A stretch of DNA of 64,000 bases from Paramicrobacterium humi (GTDB lineage Bacteria > Actinomycetota > Actinomycetes > Actinomycetales > Microbacteriaceae): NCBI RefSeq assembly GCF_900105715.1, contig NZ_FNRY01000001.1, positions 2,046,001-2,110,000 of the forward strand. The letters run 5' to 3'. The notes beneath the pieces were generated by a model. It was given only the letters and a program-made list of their open reading frames with translations. It was not told the origin of the DNA and did not search any database. Every line of letters starts with the position of its first letter. Position 1 is the first letter of the stretch. This document shows positions 1 through 8,096 of this stretch, piece by piece. The translations under genes and the position numbers were made by a program.

Positions 1-1860
1 CTCGCGACGATCGTGCAACGGTACAAGGCCGTTGAGGCGCAGTGCGATTCCGTCGTCGTGCTCGGCTCCGACTACACCGACGTCGGCAGCCCCACCGAGC
101 TGAGCTACAACGCCCGCATCGCGGCGAACCTCGGCGCTCCCGTTCTGCTCGTTCTCGGAGGGAGAAGCGACCAGGGAAACGGCGAGCGGCTGGGCCAGGC
201 CGACCCGCGCACGCCGAGCGAGATGAGGCAGATCGCCGAGCTCGCGCTTCTCGAGCTGCGCGAGGCGCACGCGGGGCTGCTCGCGATCGTCGCGAACCGC
301 GCGGACCCCGACAGCCTTGACGAGATCGTCTCGAACATCGCGACCGTCGCACCGGACGTGCCGGTGTGGGCGATTCCCGAGGACCCGTACCTTGTCGCCC
401 CGACCGTCGGCACCATCATGGCGGCCGTCGACGGCACGCTCATCAAGGGAGACCCCGAGCTGCTCTCGCGAGAGGCGCTCGGCGTGGTGATCGCGGGGAT
501 GAGCATGGAGAACGTGCTGCCCCGGCTCGGCGAGGGCGCCGTGCTCATCATCGCGGCCGACCGCACCGAGACGCTCCTGGCGGTTCTGCTGTCACAGCAG
601 TCGGCGGCGTTCCCGTCGATCTCGGGCGTGGTGCTGAACGGCGGCTTCCCGCTGCCCGAGCCGATCGAGCAGCTCATCGACGGGCTCAAGCTCGCGCTGC
701 CCATCATCTCGACCAAGTGGGGAACCTACGACACGGCGGTGCGCATCACCCACACGCGCGGGAAGCTCGCCGCCGACTCGCAGCGCAAGTTCGACGCCGC
801 GCTCGCCGCGTTCGAGAAGCACGTCGACCGCGAGGAACTGACAAGTCGGCTCGACGTGTCGAAGACCGACGTCGTCACCCCCCTCATGTTCGAGTACGGG
901 CTGCTCTCGCAGGCCCGCAGCAATCGCCGGCACATCGTGCTGCCCGAGGGCGATGACGACCGCGTTCTGCGCGCGGCGCACACGCTGCTCGCGCGCGAGG
1001 TCGCGGAGCTCACGATCCTCGGCGAGCGGTTCGAGGTCATGGCGCGGGCGATCGAGCTCGGCCTCGACCTCTCGAAGGCGGAGGTGCTCTCACCGTTCGA
1101 CCCGGTGCTCTCGACGCGGTTCGCCGAGGAGTACCACCGTCTACGCGTCCACAAGGGCGTCACGATCGAACAGGCTCGCGAGATCGTCACCGACGTGTCG
1201 TACTTCGGAACCATGATGGTGCACCTGGGCCTCGCCGACGGCATGGTGTCGGGCGCCAGCCACACGACGGCGCACACGATCCGGCCCGGCTTCGAGATCA
1301 TCAAGACGAAGCCCGACACCTCCGTCGTGTCGAGCGTGTTCCTCATGGCCCTCGAGGATCGCGTGCTCGTGTACGGCGACTGCGCGGTCATCCCCGACCC
1401 TACGGCAGAGCAGCTGGCCGACATCGCGATCTCGTCGACGGCGACGGCGCAGCAGTTCGGCATCGAGCCGCGCGTCGCGATGCTCTCGTACTCGACGGGG
1501 GAGTCGGGCTCGGGCGCCGACGTTGAGAAAGTGCGCGAAGCGACCGCTCTCGTGCGCGAGCGGATGCCGGAGCTGCCCGTCGAGGGGCCCATCCAGTATG
1601 ACGCGGCCGCGGATGCGGCCGTCGCCGCGACGAAGATGCCCGAGTCGCAGGTCGCGGGACGCGCGACGGTGTTCATCTTCCCCGACCTCAACACGGGCAA
1701 CAACACGTACAAGGCCGTGCAGCGCTCGGCCGGCGCTGTCGCGATCGGCCCCGTGCTGCAGGGGTTGAACAAGCCGATCAACGACCTCTCGAGAGGGGCT
1801 CTCGTGCAAGACATCGTGAACACCGTTGCGATCACCGCGATCCAGGCGGCGACAGCATGA
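1..1860 (+). CDS. pta: phosphate acetyltransferase, 5' end cut by window
   Basis: Interconverts acetyl-CoA and acetyl phosphate, as the partner of the acetate kinase that follows. The frame is already open at base 1, and the first visible residues match the interior of long actinobacterial Pta proteins. About 80-90 N-terminal residues are therefore probably missing, and the GTG at 13 is unlikely to be the true start. Visible order: a P-loop/BioD-like N-terminal region (to about residue 150), a DRTGG regulatory domain (about 155-255) and the catalytic PTA_PTB domain (about 290 to the end, beginning near LPEGDDDRVLRAA). The stop overlaps the ackA start (ATGA), indicating translational coupling. 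Cytosolic enzyme of overflow metabolism. Confidence 0.96.
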   Translation, partial: LATIVQRYKAVEAQCDSVVVLGSDYTDVGSPTELSYNARIAANLGAPVLLVLGGRSDQGNGERLGQADPRTPSEMRQIAELALLELREAHAGLLAIVANRADPDSLDEIVSNIATVAPDVPVWAIPEDPYLVAPTVGTIMAAVDGTLIKGDPELLSREALGVVIAGMSMENVLPRLGEGAVLIIAADRTETLLAVLLSQQSAAFPSISGVVLNGGFPLPEPIEQLIDGLKLALPIISTKWGTYDTAVRITHTRGKLAADSQRKFDAALAAFEKHVDREELTSRLDVSKTDVVTPLMFEYGLLSQARSNRRHIVLPEGDDDRVLRAAHTLLAREVAELTILGERFEVMARAIELGLDLSKAEVLSPFDPVLSTRFAEEYHRLRVHKGVTIEQAREIVTDVSYFGTMMVHLGLADGMVSGASHTTAHTIRPGFEIIKTKPDTSVVSSVFLMALEDRVLVYGDCAVIPDPTAEQLADIAISSTATAQQFGIEPRVAMLSYSTGESGSGADVEKVREATALVRERMPELPVEGPIQYDAAADAAVAATKMPESQVAGRATVFIFPDLNTGNNTYKAVQRSAGAVAIGPVLQGLNKPINDLSRGALVQDIVNTVAITAIQAATA

Positions 1861-3053
1861 CCGCCGTCCTCGTCATCAACTCGGGCTCGTCGTCGTTCAA
1901 ATACCAGCTGCTCGAGATGGACAGCGAGACGATGCTCGCCCACGGCCTCGTCGAGCGCATCGGCACGCCCGAAGCCCATCTCGTGCACGACATGAGCGAG
2001 AACGGTGAGAGCGAGAAGTTCGAGAAGACCCTCGAGATCCGAGACCACACGCACGGCTTCCAGGTGATGCTCGACGCGTTCGCCGAGCACGGTCCTTCGC
2101 TCGAGCAGCATCCGCCCGTCGCCGTCGGCCACCGCGTCGTCCACGGCGGCGCTCGGTTCTTCGAGCCGACTGTCGTCACGCCGCTCGTGCGCATCAACAT
2201 CGAGGATCTCTCCGAGCTCGCGCCGCTGCACAACCCGGCGAACGTGCAGGGCATTGATGCCGCGCAGAAGGCGTTCCCGGACGTGCCGCACGTCGTCGTC
2301 TTCGACACCGCCTTCCATCAGACGCTGCCGCCCGCCGCGTACACCTACGCTCTCAACGCGGAGGTCGCCCAGAAGTACCGCGTGCGCAAGTACGGCTTCC
2401 ACGGCACGAGCCACAAGTACGTGTCGGAGGAGGCGGCCAAGTTCCTCAGCCGGGACCTCGGCTCGCTCAACCAGATCGTGCTCCACCTGGGCAACGGCGC
2501 CTCCGCGACAGCGGTGGCCGGCGGCAAGTCCGTCGAGACCTCGATGGGCCTCACGCCGCTCGAAGGTCTCGTGATGGGAACCCGCACGGGCGACATCGAC
2601 CCCGCGGTCTCCTTCCACCTCCACCGGCGCGCCGACATGGACGTCGCCGAGCTCGACGAGCTGTTCAACAAGAAGAGCGGCATCTACGGCCTCTCGGGGC
2701 TCCGCGACATGCGCGACCTGACCGAGCAGGCGAATGCCGGGAACGCGAAGGCGCGCGCGGCGCAAGACGTGTACGTGCACCGTCTGAAGCAGTACATCGG
2801 CGGCTACTACGCGCAGCTCGGCCACGTGGACACCATCATCTTCACCGCGGGCATCGGCGAGAACAGCGTCGAGATCCGGCGGGAGGCCCTCGCGGGGCTC
2901 GATGAGCTCGGCATCGTCGTCGACGACGCCCGAAACGAGGCGCGGTCTCGTGAGACTCGGGTGATTTCAAGCGATGAATCGCGCGTCACGGTGCTCGTCG
3001 TGCCGACGAACGAGGAGCTCGAAATCGCGCGTCAGACGCTCTCTGTCATCTAG
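1857..3053 (+). CDS. ackA: acetate kinase
   Basis: Makes ATP and acetate from acetyl phosphate and ADP, the second half of the Pta-AckA pathway. At 398 residues it is normal family length. Visible ASKHA-kinase signatures: INSGSSSFKYQL at the N-terminus (phosphate loop), FHGTSHKYV, the LGNGASATAV glycine loop, GLVMGTRTGDIDP and FTAGIGENS near the C-terminus. The ATG overlaps the pta stop by four bases, so the two form one operon. A palindromic hairpin sequence follows 11 bases after the stop and may end the transcript. Confidence 0.97.
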   Translation: MTAVLVINSGSSSFKYQLLEMDSETMLAHGLVERIGTPEAHLVHDMSENGESEKFEKTLEIRDHTHGFQVMLDAFAEHGPSLEQHPPVAVGHRVVHGGARFFEPTVVTPLVRINIEDLSELAPLHNPANVQGIDAAQKAFPDVPHVVVFDTAFHQTLPPAAYTYALNAEVAQKYRVRKYGFHGTSHKYVSEEAAKFLSRDLGSLNQIVLHLGNGASATAVAGGKSVETSMGLTPLEGLVMGTRTGDIDPAVSFHLHRRADMDVAELDELFNKKSGIYGLSGLRDMRDLTEQANAGNAKARAAQDVYVHRLKQYIGGYYAQLGHVDTIIFTAGIGENSVEIRREALAGLDELGIVVDDARNEARSRETRVISSDESRVTVLVVPTNEELEIARQTLSVI

Positions 3054-3064
3054 TCCGCCACGTG

Positions 3065-3092
3065 GGGGACAATTGTCCCCTATATTGGGGAC
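3065..3092. repeat. GGGGAC/GTCCCC triple-arm palindrome
   Basis: GGGGACAATTGTCCCC (3065-3080) is a perfect 16-bp palindrome. A further GGGGAC (3087-3092) lets the middle GTCCCC arm pair either upstream or downstream. It could end the ackA transcript (a 6-bp stem followed by TATATT) or be an operator for the surface locus. Similar GGGGA...TCCCC palindromes occur before flgN (41911-41976). Function not established. Confidence 0.5.
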
Positions 3093-3102
3093 CAAATTTC
3101 GC

Positions 3103-3129
3103 TAACTAATCGGTCGATCTTGCCGAAAT
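3103..3129 (+). promoter_or_regulatory. candidate sigma-28-like promoter of the surface-protein locus
   Basis: TAACTAAT-N11-GCCGAAAT has exactly the spacing of the flagellar sites in this window. The -35 half keeps TAAC, and the -10 half matches six of eight bases of GCCGATAG. It lies 10 bases after the GGGGAC/GTCCCC palindrome and about 180 bases before the DUF11 gene start. The weaker -10 makes this tentative. Confidence 0.35.
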
Positions 3130-3196
3130 CTTGAGCAAAACCTGACGACTCTGCCATAGCTTAGGGAATGCCTCAAAGGTCCCTAGCCAACGAGGT

Positions 3197-3273
3197 TGCG
3201 ATGTACCCGACATCGCACTGAACCCGAAGATACGTCTCCGGACCGGGACGCATGGTCACCCGCCGTGCGTCCC
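3197..3273 (+). other. structured leader with two perfect hairpins
   Basis: The presumed 5' leader holds two 8-bp perfect stems: TGCGATGT (3197-3204) with ACATCGCA (3210-3217), loop 5; and GGGACGCA (3245-3252) with TGCGTCCC (3266-3273), loop 13. No known riboswitch was recognised. The second stem ends about 20 bases before the GAAAGG ribosome-binding-like sequence of the DUF11 gene. Confidence 0.4.
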
Positions 3274-3312
3274 GAATCGGCGGTGTGTCACCTGAAAGGC
3301 CCTACTTTCAGC

Positions 3313-5136
3313 ATGCCCAAAGAACGCGTTCTCTCTGCGCGCCTTTCCCACGTGCTTGCGGTTGCCGCAGCCGCCGTGGCGCTGTCCCTAGCAGCGACCA
3401 TGGCCGCTCCGGCTCCCGCAGCGCGGGCAGATGTCGCGTCTTCTGTCGCGTCTTTGATGGTCCCTGCCGCCGCGCTTCCGGCGGGGGCGGGTAACTATGA
3501 CTGTTCATACGCGACATCAGGGACTGGAGCAGACCGAAGCTCCATCTGCTGGCTGAACCTCGCCTCGTTCAACGGCGGCAATCCGACCGTGACCGACCGG
3601 TGGACCAGCAACAAGATGACCCTCAAACTGTCGGACAACTACACCCTGTCGTTCACGATGAATGTCAATGGGAAGTCGGCACGAGTCGTGAAGTCGTCGC
3701 AGTATTGGGACGCCAGTTTCGACGTGCAGTCCTACAAGGGAATTGCTTCGTCTTCCGTCCTGTATCAGACGGCCCAAAACGGCATGACGCAGCTTCAACT
3801 CGACGGCATCACGCTTGCCGGACCAGGAAATGGCGTGCCGGCATTCTCTATGGTGATGGCCGACGCAGAATCGACGGACGGCGCCGAGTCGATCACTTTC
3901 AACGCAAACGCACAGTGGACTGCAGTGGGCTTGCGGCCGTCGAACTGCACGTACCCGCTCGGCTCGAATTTCACATGCAGCGGTCCGAAGCCGACTTCCG
4001 GAGCGCGAGCCGCCGTCGTACGCTCCGATTCGACGTTCGTGCAAGTACAAATGACGGGGTCCGGCCTCCAGGGCGTGGCGGTTGGCATCGTGCTTCCTGC
4101 TGATCCTGCGTCCTCCGTGCAGGCGACGGCGACATTCGCCGGGGGTGCGAGAGCGCTCGCCAACGATTCCGTTACTGTCAGTGCCGCGAGAAGCACGAGC
4201 GAGCGCGTTTCTGCGACGACCGGGAGCACCTCGAAAACCGCTACCACCGTCGTCTCGACAAGCAACTCAACAGCGCCCGCAACGTTCGTCGTGACTGCCG
4301 CGAACGGGTCGACGTCTCTCAGCAATTACGCGCTGGCTTGGACGTGCACTCGAAACGGTGCTTCTTTCCCTCCCAGCGGATCCGGCTCCGCGAGCATCGT
4401 CGTGGGCGTCGCCCCGGGCGACAAGGTGCTGTGCACTGTGCTCCTAACCGCCGGGACTCCTGCCCTCTCGATCGCTCAAACGGCGGACCGCAAAGAGGTG
4501 CCCGCGACAAACAGCACAGTCACTTACACGGTCACAGCCCAGAACGTCGGAACCGCCGAATACGCTGCAAACAAGCTTGCATACCTCGCCGTCGACCTGA
4601 GCTCTGTGACGGACGAGGCATCATTCATGCGCGCGACGGTCGCTGTCGACGGCGGTGCTCCTGTCTCGCTTACCTCTTCGTTTTCGAAGCTGACCTGGTC
4701 CGGTGCCCTTCCGAAGGGCAGCACGGTCGTCATCTCCTACACCGTCACCTACAACGGAACTAAGGATGAGGTGCTCACAAGCAGGGCATTCGCGACCAAC
4801 ACGGAGCTCGCCAAGTTCCCGGCAGAGTGCGTGTCCCCATCCTGCGCCTCAGTAGCGCTCTACCATCCGGAACTCACGGTAGTTAAGAAGGCCGGTGCGG
4901 ACGAGGGCACGGCCAAAGTGGGCACAGTTGCTGATCCGGCGAGCTTCATCGGTGCCCAGCCGCTGAATTTCTTCTACATCGTCGAGAACACGGGAAGCGG
5001 CGCGCTGAGCAACATCGTCGTTACTGACGACAAGGGCGTGAAAATCACCTGTCCGCAAACAACGCTCGCACCGAAGGAATCAATGACATGCACCGGAACT
5101 TCAGATATGTCCGCCTTTTTTCCCCGAACCTCATGA
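3313..5136 (+). CDS. secreted DUF11-repeat surface protein, no visible anchor
   Basis: Large exported protein (607 aa from the ATG at 3313). I chose this ATG because a classical signal peptide follows at once (basic KER...R, an Ala/Val-rich core, then PAARA-DVASS), and GAAAGG lies about 14 bases upstream. The open frame extends to 3196 but that part is not signal-like. The middle is Ser/Thr-rich beta-sandwich-like sequence. The C-terminus has a DUF11-type adhesin repeat (LTVVKKAGADEGTAKVG... then FFYIVENTGSGALSNIVVTD). The frame stops shortly after this repeat at a T6C4 run, without LPXTG or a membrane segment, so it may be truncated. GC is lower than in neighbouring housekeeping genes. First gene of the SipW locus. 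Confidence 0.75.
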   Translation: MPKERVLSARLSHVLAVAAAAVALSLAATMAAPAPAARADVASSVASLMVPAAALPAGAGNYDCSYATSGTGADRSSICWLNLASFNGGNPTVTDRWTSNKMTLKLSDNYTLSFTMNVNGKSARVVKSSQYWDASFDVQSYKGIASSSVLYQTAQNGMTQLQLDGITLAGPGNGVPAFSMVMADAESTDGAESITFNANAQWTAVGLRPSNCTYPLGSNFTCSGPKPTSGARAAVVRSDSTFVQVQMTGSGLQGVAVGIVLPADPASSVQATATFAGGARALANDSVTVSAARSTSERVSATTGSTSKTATTVVSTSNSTAPATFVVTAANGSTSLSNYALAWTCTRNGASFPPSGSGSASIVVGVAPGDKVLCTVLLTAGTPALSIAQTADRKEVPATNSTVTYTVTAQNVGTAEYAANKLAYLAVDLSSVTDEASFMRATVAVDGGAPVSLTSSFSKLTWSGALPKGSTVVISYTVTYNGTKDEVLTSRAFATNTELAKFPAECVSPSCASVALYHPELTVVKKAGADEGTAKVGTVADPASFIGAQPLNFFYIVENTGSGALSNIVVTDDKGVKITCPQTTLAPKESMTCTGTSDMSAFFPRTS

Positions 5137-5240
5137 GCTCCTTGACCGGAACTCGGTGACGAGTCCCACAACCCATATCCGCTCCCTCGCGGATCTCCCT
5201 ACCGGCCATCCCTAGTGGCCACAACCCGAAAGTGAACCCG

Positions 5241-5828
5241 ATGAACACCACAAAGAAAACCCGCAAGAACATCCTCACCGGTCTCGTGGCCGGAGCGGCC
5301 GGCATCGCCCTCCTAGCCGGCGGCACCACGTTTGCTCTTTGGACATCCAGTGCCGAGACGACAGCGGCGACCATCTCGGCCGGCCAGCTGTCTATCGTTG
5401 CAGGCGATCAGACCTGGACGGACGAAAGCCGCGACTCTACGAATGTCGGGCAGCCGATCAACTTGAACACGTTCAAGATGGTTCCCGGCGATGTGGTCAA
5501 GGGCTCCCAAACCTTTGATGTAAACGTCGAGGGAGACAACTTGAAGGCCCGCCTCGATGTCGATCTGAGCAAATCAAGTCTGAGTGGTGGCCTGTACGAC
5601 AGCAAGACGATTGAGTACACGTACGAACTCAAGTACACGAACGCGCAGGGCAGCAGCACTGACGTTCCGCTCGGTACAGGCAACGAGTTCCAAGTGCCGA
5701 AGGGCGAAGGGACCCTTACCGGAACTATTGTCCTCACTTACCCGAAGGGCGTCGACGGTGACACCACCGGGATGGTGCAGACCTTCGCAATTGGAACGGT
5801 GGCATTCAACCTCACGCAGGTTCGCTAA
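5241..5828 (+). CDS. TasA-like protein with alternate-type (SipW) signal peptide
   Basis: Predicted secreted matrix or surface protein (195 aa from ATG 5241; a GTG at 5232 is also in frame). The N-terminus is the alternate-type signal peptide of SipW-processed proteins: KKTRKN, a GLVAGAAGIALLAGG core, then FALWTSSAETTAATISAGQL. This is the 'W..' boundary plus 'ISAG.L' start seen in TasA/CalY-type proteins. The rest looks like a single beta-rich domain. A hairpin GGCCA-N7-TGGCC (5204-5220) precedes the start, and no strong Shine-Dalgarno is visible. It sits upstream of its presumed processing peptidase. Whether it forms fibres is inference. Confidence 0.8.
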   Translation: MNTTKKTRKNILTGLVAGAAGIALLAGGTTFALWTSSAETTAATISAGQLSIVAGDQTWTDESRDSTNVGQPINLNTFKMVPGDVVKGSQTFDVNVEGDNLKARLDVDLSKSSLSGGLYDSKTIEYTYELKYTNAQGSSTDVPLGTGNEFQVPKGEGTLTGTIVLTYPKGVDGDTTGMVQTFAIGTVAFNLTQVR

Positions 5829-5835
5829 CACGTGC

Positions 5836-5873
5836 CGCCCCGGTCTCAACCGCTCGAACCTGAGGCCGGGGCG
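5836..5873 (+). terminator. intergenic stem-loop, attenuator or weak terminator
   Basis: CGCCCCGG (5836-5843) pairs perfectly with CCGGGGCG (5866-5873), and an inner CTCA/TGAG pair extends the stem. It lies 8 bases after the first SipW-substrate gene and before the second. No T-run follows, so partial termination or 3'-end protection, giving more of the upstream protein, is more likely than full termination. Confidence 0.55.
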
Positions 5874-5918
5874 TGCCCCCACAACTCTTCGATCCGTCCA
5901 CCACGAAAGCAGATGACA

Positions 5919-6677
5919 ATGCGCCGCACCGCAAAGATCGGCATCACGGTCTCCGCGCTCGCCGTCGCAGCCGTCGCTGTCGCCGGTCCCGGCACTTTCG
6001 CCGAATGGTCGAGCGCTGCGAGCGTGAAGGAGACGACGATCACGACCGGCATCCAGACGTTCACCGTCAACGGCAGCGAGACGCCGGCGCTCACGATTCC
6101 GTCGGCGACGCTCGCCGCTGCGACATCGGACAAGCAGACCATCACCATCGACCTCAAGGGTGAGCAGCAGGGCCACCGCGGGTTGTACTACGCGCTCCCC
6201 AACATCGCCGTCACCGCTCAGGATGCCGGACTGGTCAATGCTCTGCAGGCGACCGTATACAGCGCCGATCCGAAAACCACGTGCGGCGCGACGGCCCCCA
6301 AGACTCCGCTCTACGCGGGCACGGCGGCGGGCCTCGCCGGGTTCTCGATCAAGCCCCTGCAGATCGTGAACTCGTCGCCGCACACGAGCACGGACCCGAA
6401 GAAGACGAGCGACACGGGCTCGGCGCGCTACTGCGTCACGCTCGCGCTTCCCGCGCACTACGGCGAGTACAGCAACACGGCGACGGCCACGGCGACGGGC
6501 GACGCGAAGACGCAGGACGGCAAGACGACGACCGTCCAGGTCACAGCCCATGACTCCTGGTACGGCCAGGCGGAACCGTCTGCGGCGGCGAAGAACGCCT
6601 CCATCACCTTCAACTTCACCGCGATCAGCGTGCGCCCGGGCGAGACCCCGAGCGGCGCGGCAGGAGGAACGAAATGA
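5919..6677 (+). CDS. second SipW-type secreted protein
   Basis: Predicted exported protein (252 aa) with an alternate-type signal peptide: RRTAKIG, an ALAVAAVAVAGPG core, then TFAEWSSAASVKETTITTG. I took ATG 5919 because GAAAG (5905-5909) is then 9 bases upstream; ATG 5913 is in frame but too close to it. The body is Thr/Ala-rich with two separated Cys (near TTCGAT and SARYCVT) that could pair outside the cell. Its stop overlaps the signal-peptidase start (ATGA), tying it to SipW. No named domain was recognised; the class call comes from the signal peptide and neighbourhood. Confidence 0.75.
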   Translation: MRRTAKIGITVSALAVAAVAVAGPGTFAEWSSAASVKETTITTGIQTFTVNGSETPALTIPSATLAAATSDKQTITIDLKGEQQGHRGLYYALPNIAVTAQDAGLVNALQATVYSADPKTTCGATAPKTPLYAGTAAGLAGFSIKPLQIVNSSPHTSTDPKKTSDTGSARYCVTLALPAHYGEYSNTATATATGDAKTQDGKTTTVQVTAHDSWYGQAEPSAAAKNASITFNFTAISVRPGETPSGAAGGTK

Positions 6678-7342
6678 CCAGTCAGGTGCACGGCGCCGCC
6701 GTCGCGGCATCCATCACTCGCATCATGGACGGCGGCAGCCTCAGCGAGCTGCACCCCGGCAAGGCGCAGCTCGAGCGCATCCGCGCCGAGCGAGAGCAGT
6801 CGGCCGAGACCGACGCGCACCACGGTTCGCTCGGCGGCGTCATCGCCCGCGGCCTCGGCCGTTCGCTGCTGCTCGCGCTCATGGTCGTCATCGTCGCCTC
6901 GGGCGTGCTGCCGCGCGTCATCGGCGCCGTGCCGCTCGCTGTGCTGTCCGGGTCGATGGTGCCGACGTTCAACCCGGGCGACCTCGTCGTGAGCAAGCCC
7001 GTCGCCGACCCCGCGGCGCTCGAGATCGGCGAGGTCATCACGTTCCAGCCCGTCAGCGGCGACCCCATGCTCATCACTCACCGCATCATCGGCTTCGAGT
7101 TCGGCAGCGACGGCACGCGCAACATCATCACGCAGGGCGACGCGAACTCGGCGTCCGACAAGGCGATCGTGCCCGACCAGGTGATGGGCAAGATGCTCTA
7201 CACGGTGCCGTTCATGGGCTACGTGAGCAACTGGGTGACGGCGCTCAACCTCGCCTGGCTTCTGCCCATCGCGGGCGTCGCGCTCATCGTCGTGTGCATC
7301 GTGATGCTCACGCGCGCCCTTCGTCGCAGGGATCGTGAATGA
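6674..7342 (+). CDS. sipW: SipW-like (ER-type) signal peptidase I
   Basis: Membrane peptidase expected to mature the two TasA-type proteins encoded just upstream. Length 222 aa. The first transmembrane segment (about 68-88, LLLALMVVIVASGVLP) is followed by the catalytic box LSGSMVPTFNPGD with Ser94. The general base is a His, not Lys (ITHRI, His136), which is the Ser-His arrangement of archaeal, ER and SipW-type enzymes. A GDAN box follows, and a C-terminal transmembrane helix ends in RALRRRD. The about 60-residue cytosolic N-terminal extension is longer than in Bacillus SipW. Start and stop both overlap neighbouring genes, giving a tight three-gene unit. Confidence 0.92.
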   Translation: MTSQVHGAAVAASITRIMDGGSLSELHPGKAQLERIRAEREQSAETDAHHGSLGGVIARGLGRSLLLALMVVIVASGVLPRVIGAVPLAVLSGSMVPTFNPGDLVVSKPVADPAALEIGEVITFQPVSGDPMLITHRIIGFEFGSDGTRNIITQGDANSASDKAIVPDQVMGKMLYTVPFMGYVSNWVTALNLAWLLPIAGVALIVVCIVMLTRALRRRDRE

Positions 7343-8025
7343 GATTCCGGATGCTGCCGGCCGCGGCCCTCGCGGCGGCGACCGTGCTCACCGCCGCGGC
7401 GCCCGTCGCGGCGGCGGAGCAGAGCGCTGACGTCGTGCACGTTGACGTCGGTGGCACGGGTATCGACACGGCGACAGTGCCGGTCGACGGGCTCGTGAAC
7501 GAGCGCGTCGTGCCTGGCGACGCTGGCGGCAGCAGCATCCGCGTCGTGAACACCGGCTCGCAGGCGGGCGTGCTCTCGGCCGAGGTCGCGAACGTTCGCT
7601 TCGTCGGCGACGCGGGTGACCCGTTCTTCGGTGCTCTACTCATCAACGGCACGCCGGCGAGCGAGCTCGGTGAGAAGCCGAGCCTCGCGCGAGACGTCGC
7701 GCTTCCGGTCGGCGGCGCGGCCACGATCGACCTCTCGTACCTCTTCCCGACCGAGGCGACGGTCGGGAACCACGGCGACCGCGCGCTCGGCGTGAGCTTC
7801 GACGTGCGCCTTGACGTGACCGCCGAGGCGGCGGCTTCGCCGGGGCTGAACGCGCCGGGCGACGCCGCACGAGGCGGCGGCTTCGGCGGCGCGCTGCCGT
7901 GGACGGGCGCGGAAGCGGCGCCGTGGCTCGGCGCGGGCGCAGCGCTGCTGGGCGGCGGCATCCTGCTTCTCCTTCTCGCGCGGCGCCGACGTCGCCGCGG
8001 GCCGAGCGAGGCCGTGCGCGAATGA
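7339..8025 (+). CDS. LPXTG-type anchored surface protein of the SipW locus
   Basis: Exported protein (228 aa) with a classical signal peptide (FRMLPAAALAAATVLTAAAPVAAA), a beta-rich domain of about 150 residues, and a C-terminal sorting signal: LPWTG at residues 186-190, a hydrophobic stretch (GAGAALLGGGILLLLL) and an RRRRRRG tail. It is probably cross-linked to the wall by a sortase encoded elsewhere. By position it may be the wall base or accessory protein for the SipW-processed proteins; that is inference. The ATG overlaps the sipW stop (ATGA). It ends 71 bases before the kinase gene, with no strong terminator seen. Confidence 0.8.
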   Translation: MRFRMLPAAALAAATVLTAAAPVAAAEQSADVVHVDVGGTGIDTATVPVDGLVNERVVPGDAGGSSIRVVNTGSQAGVLSAEVANVRFVGDAGDPFFGALLINGTPASELGEKPSLARDVALPVGGAATIDLSYLFPTEATVGNHGDRALGVSFDVRLDVTAEAAASPGLNAPGDAARGGGFGGALPWTGAEAAPWLGAGAALLGGGILLLLLARRRRRRGPSEAVRE

Positions 8026-8084
8026 GCACGCCGCGTCGCGGGGAGCCGACCGCCGAACCGCGAGAGCAGCCTCTCGCCGCCGCG

Positions 8085-8090
8085 TATTCT
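8085..8090 (+). promoter_or_regulatory. -10 element of a leaderless transcript (histidine kinase)
   Basis: TATTCT ends 6 bases before the kinase ATG (8097) and no Shine-Dalgarno is present. This is the usual actinobacterial arrangement in which transcription starts at the start codon. Confidence 0.5.
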
Positions 8091-8096
8091 TGAACC

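Noticed and set aside
726-2825. A 699-codon minus-strand open frame opposite pta and ackA
   Set aside because: It is a high-GC antisense shadow. Its translation is Arg/His/Val-rich without any domain, whereas the plus strand carries clear Pta and AckA motifs.
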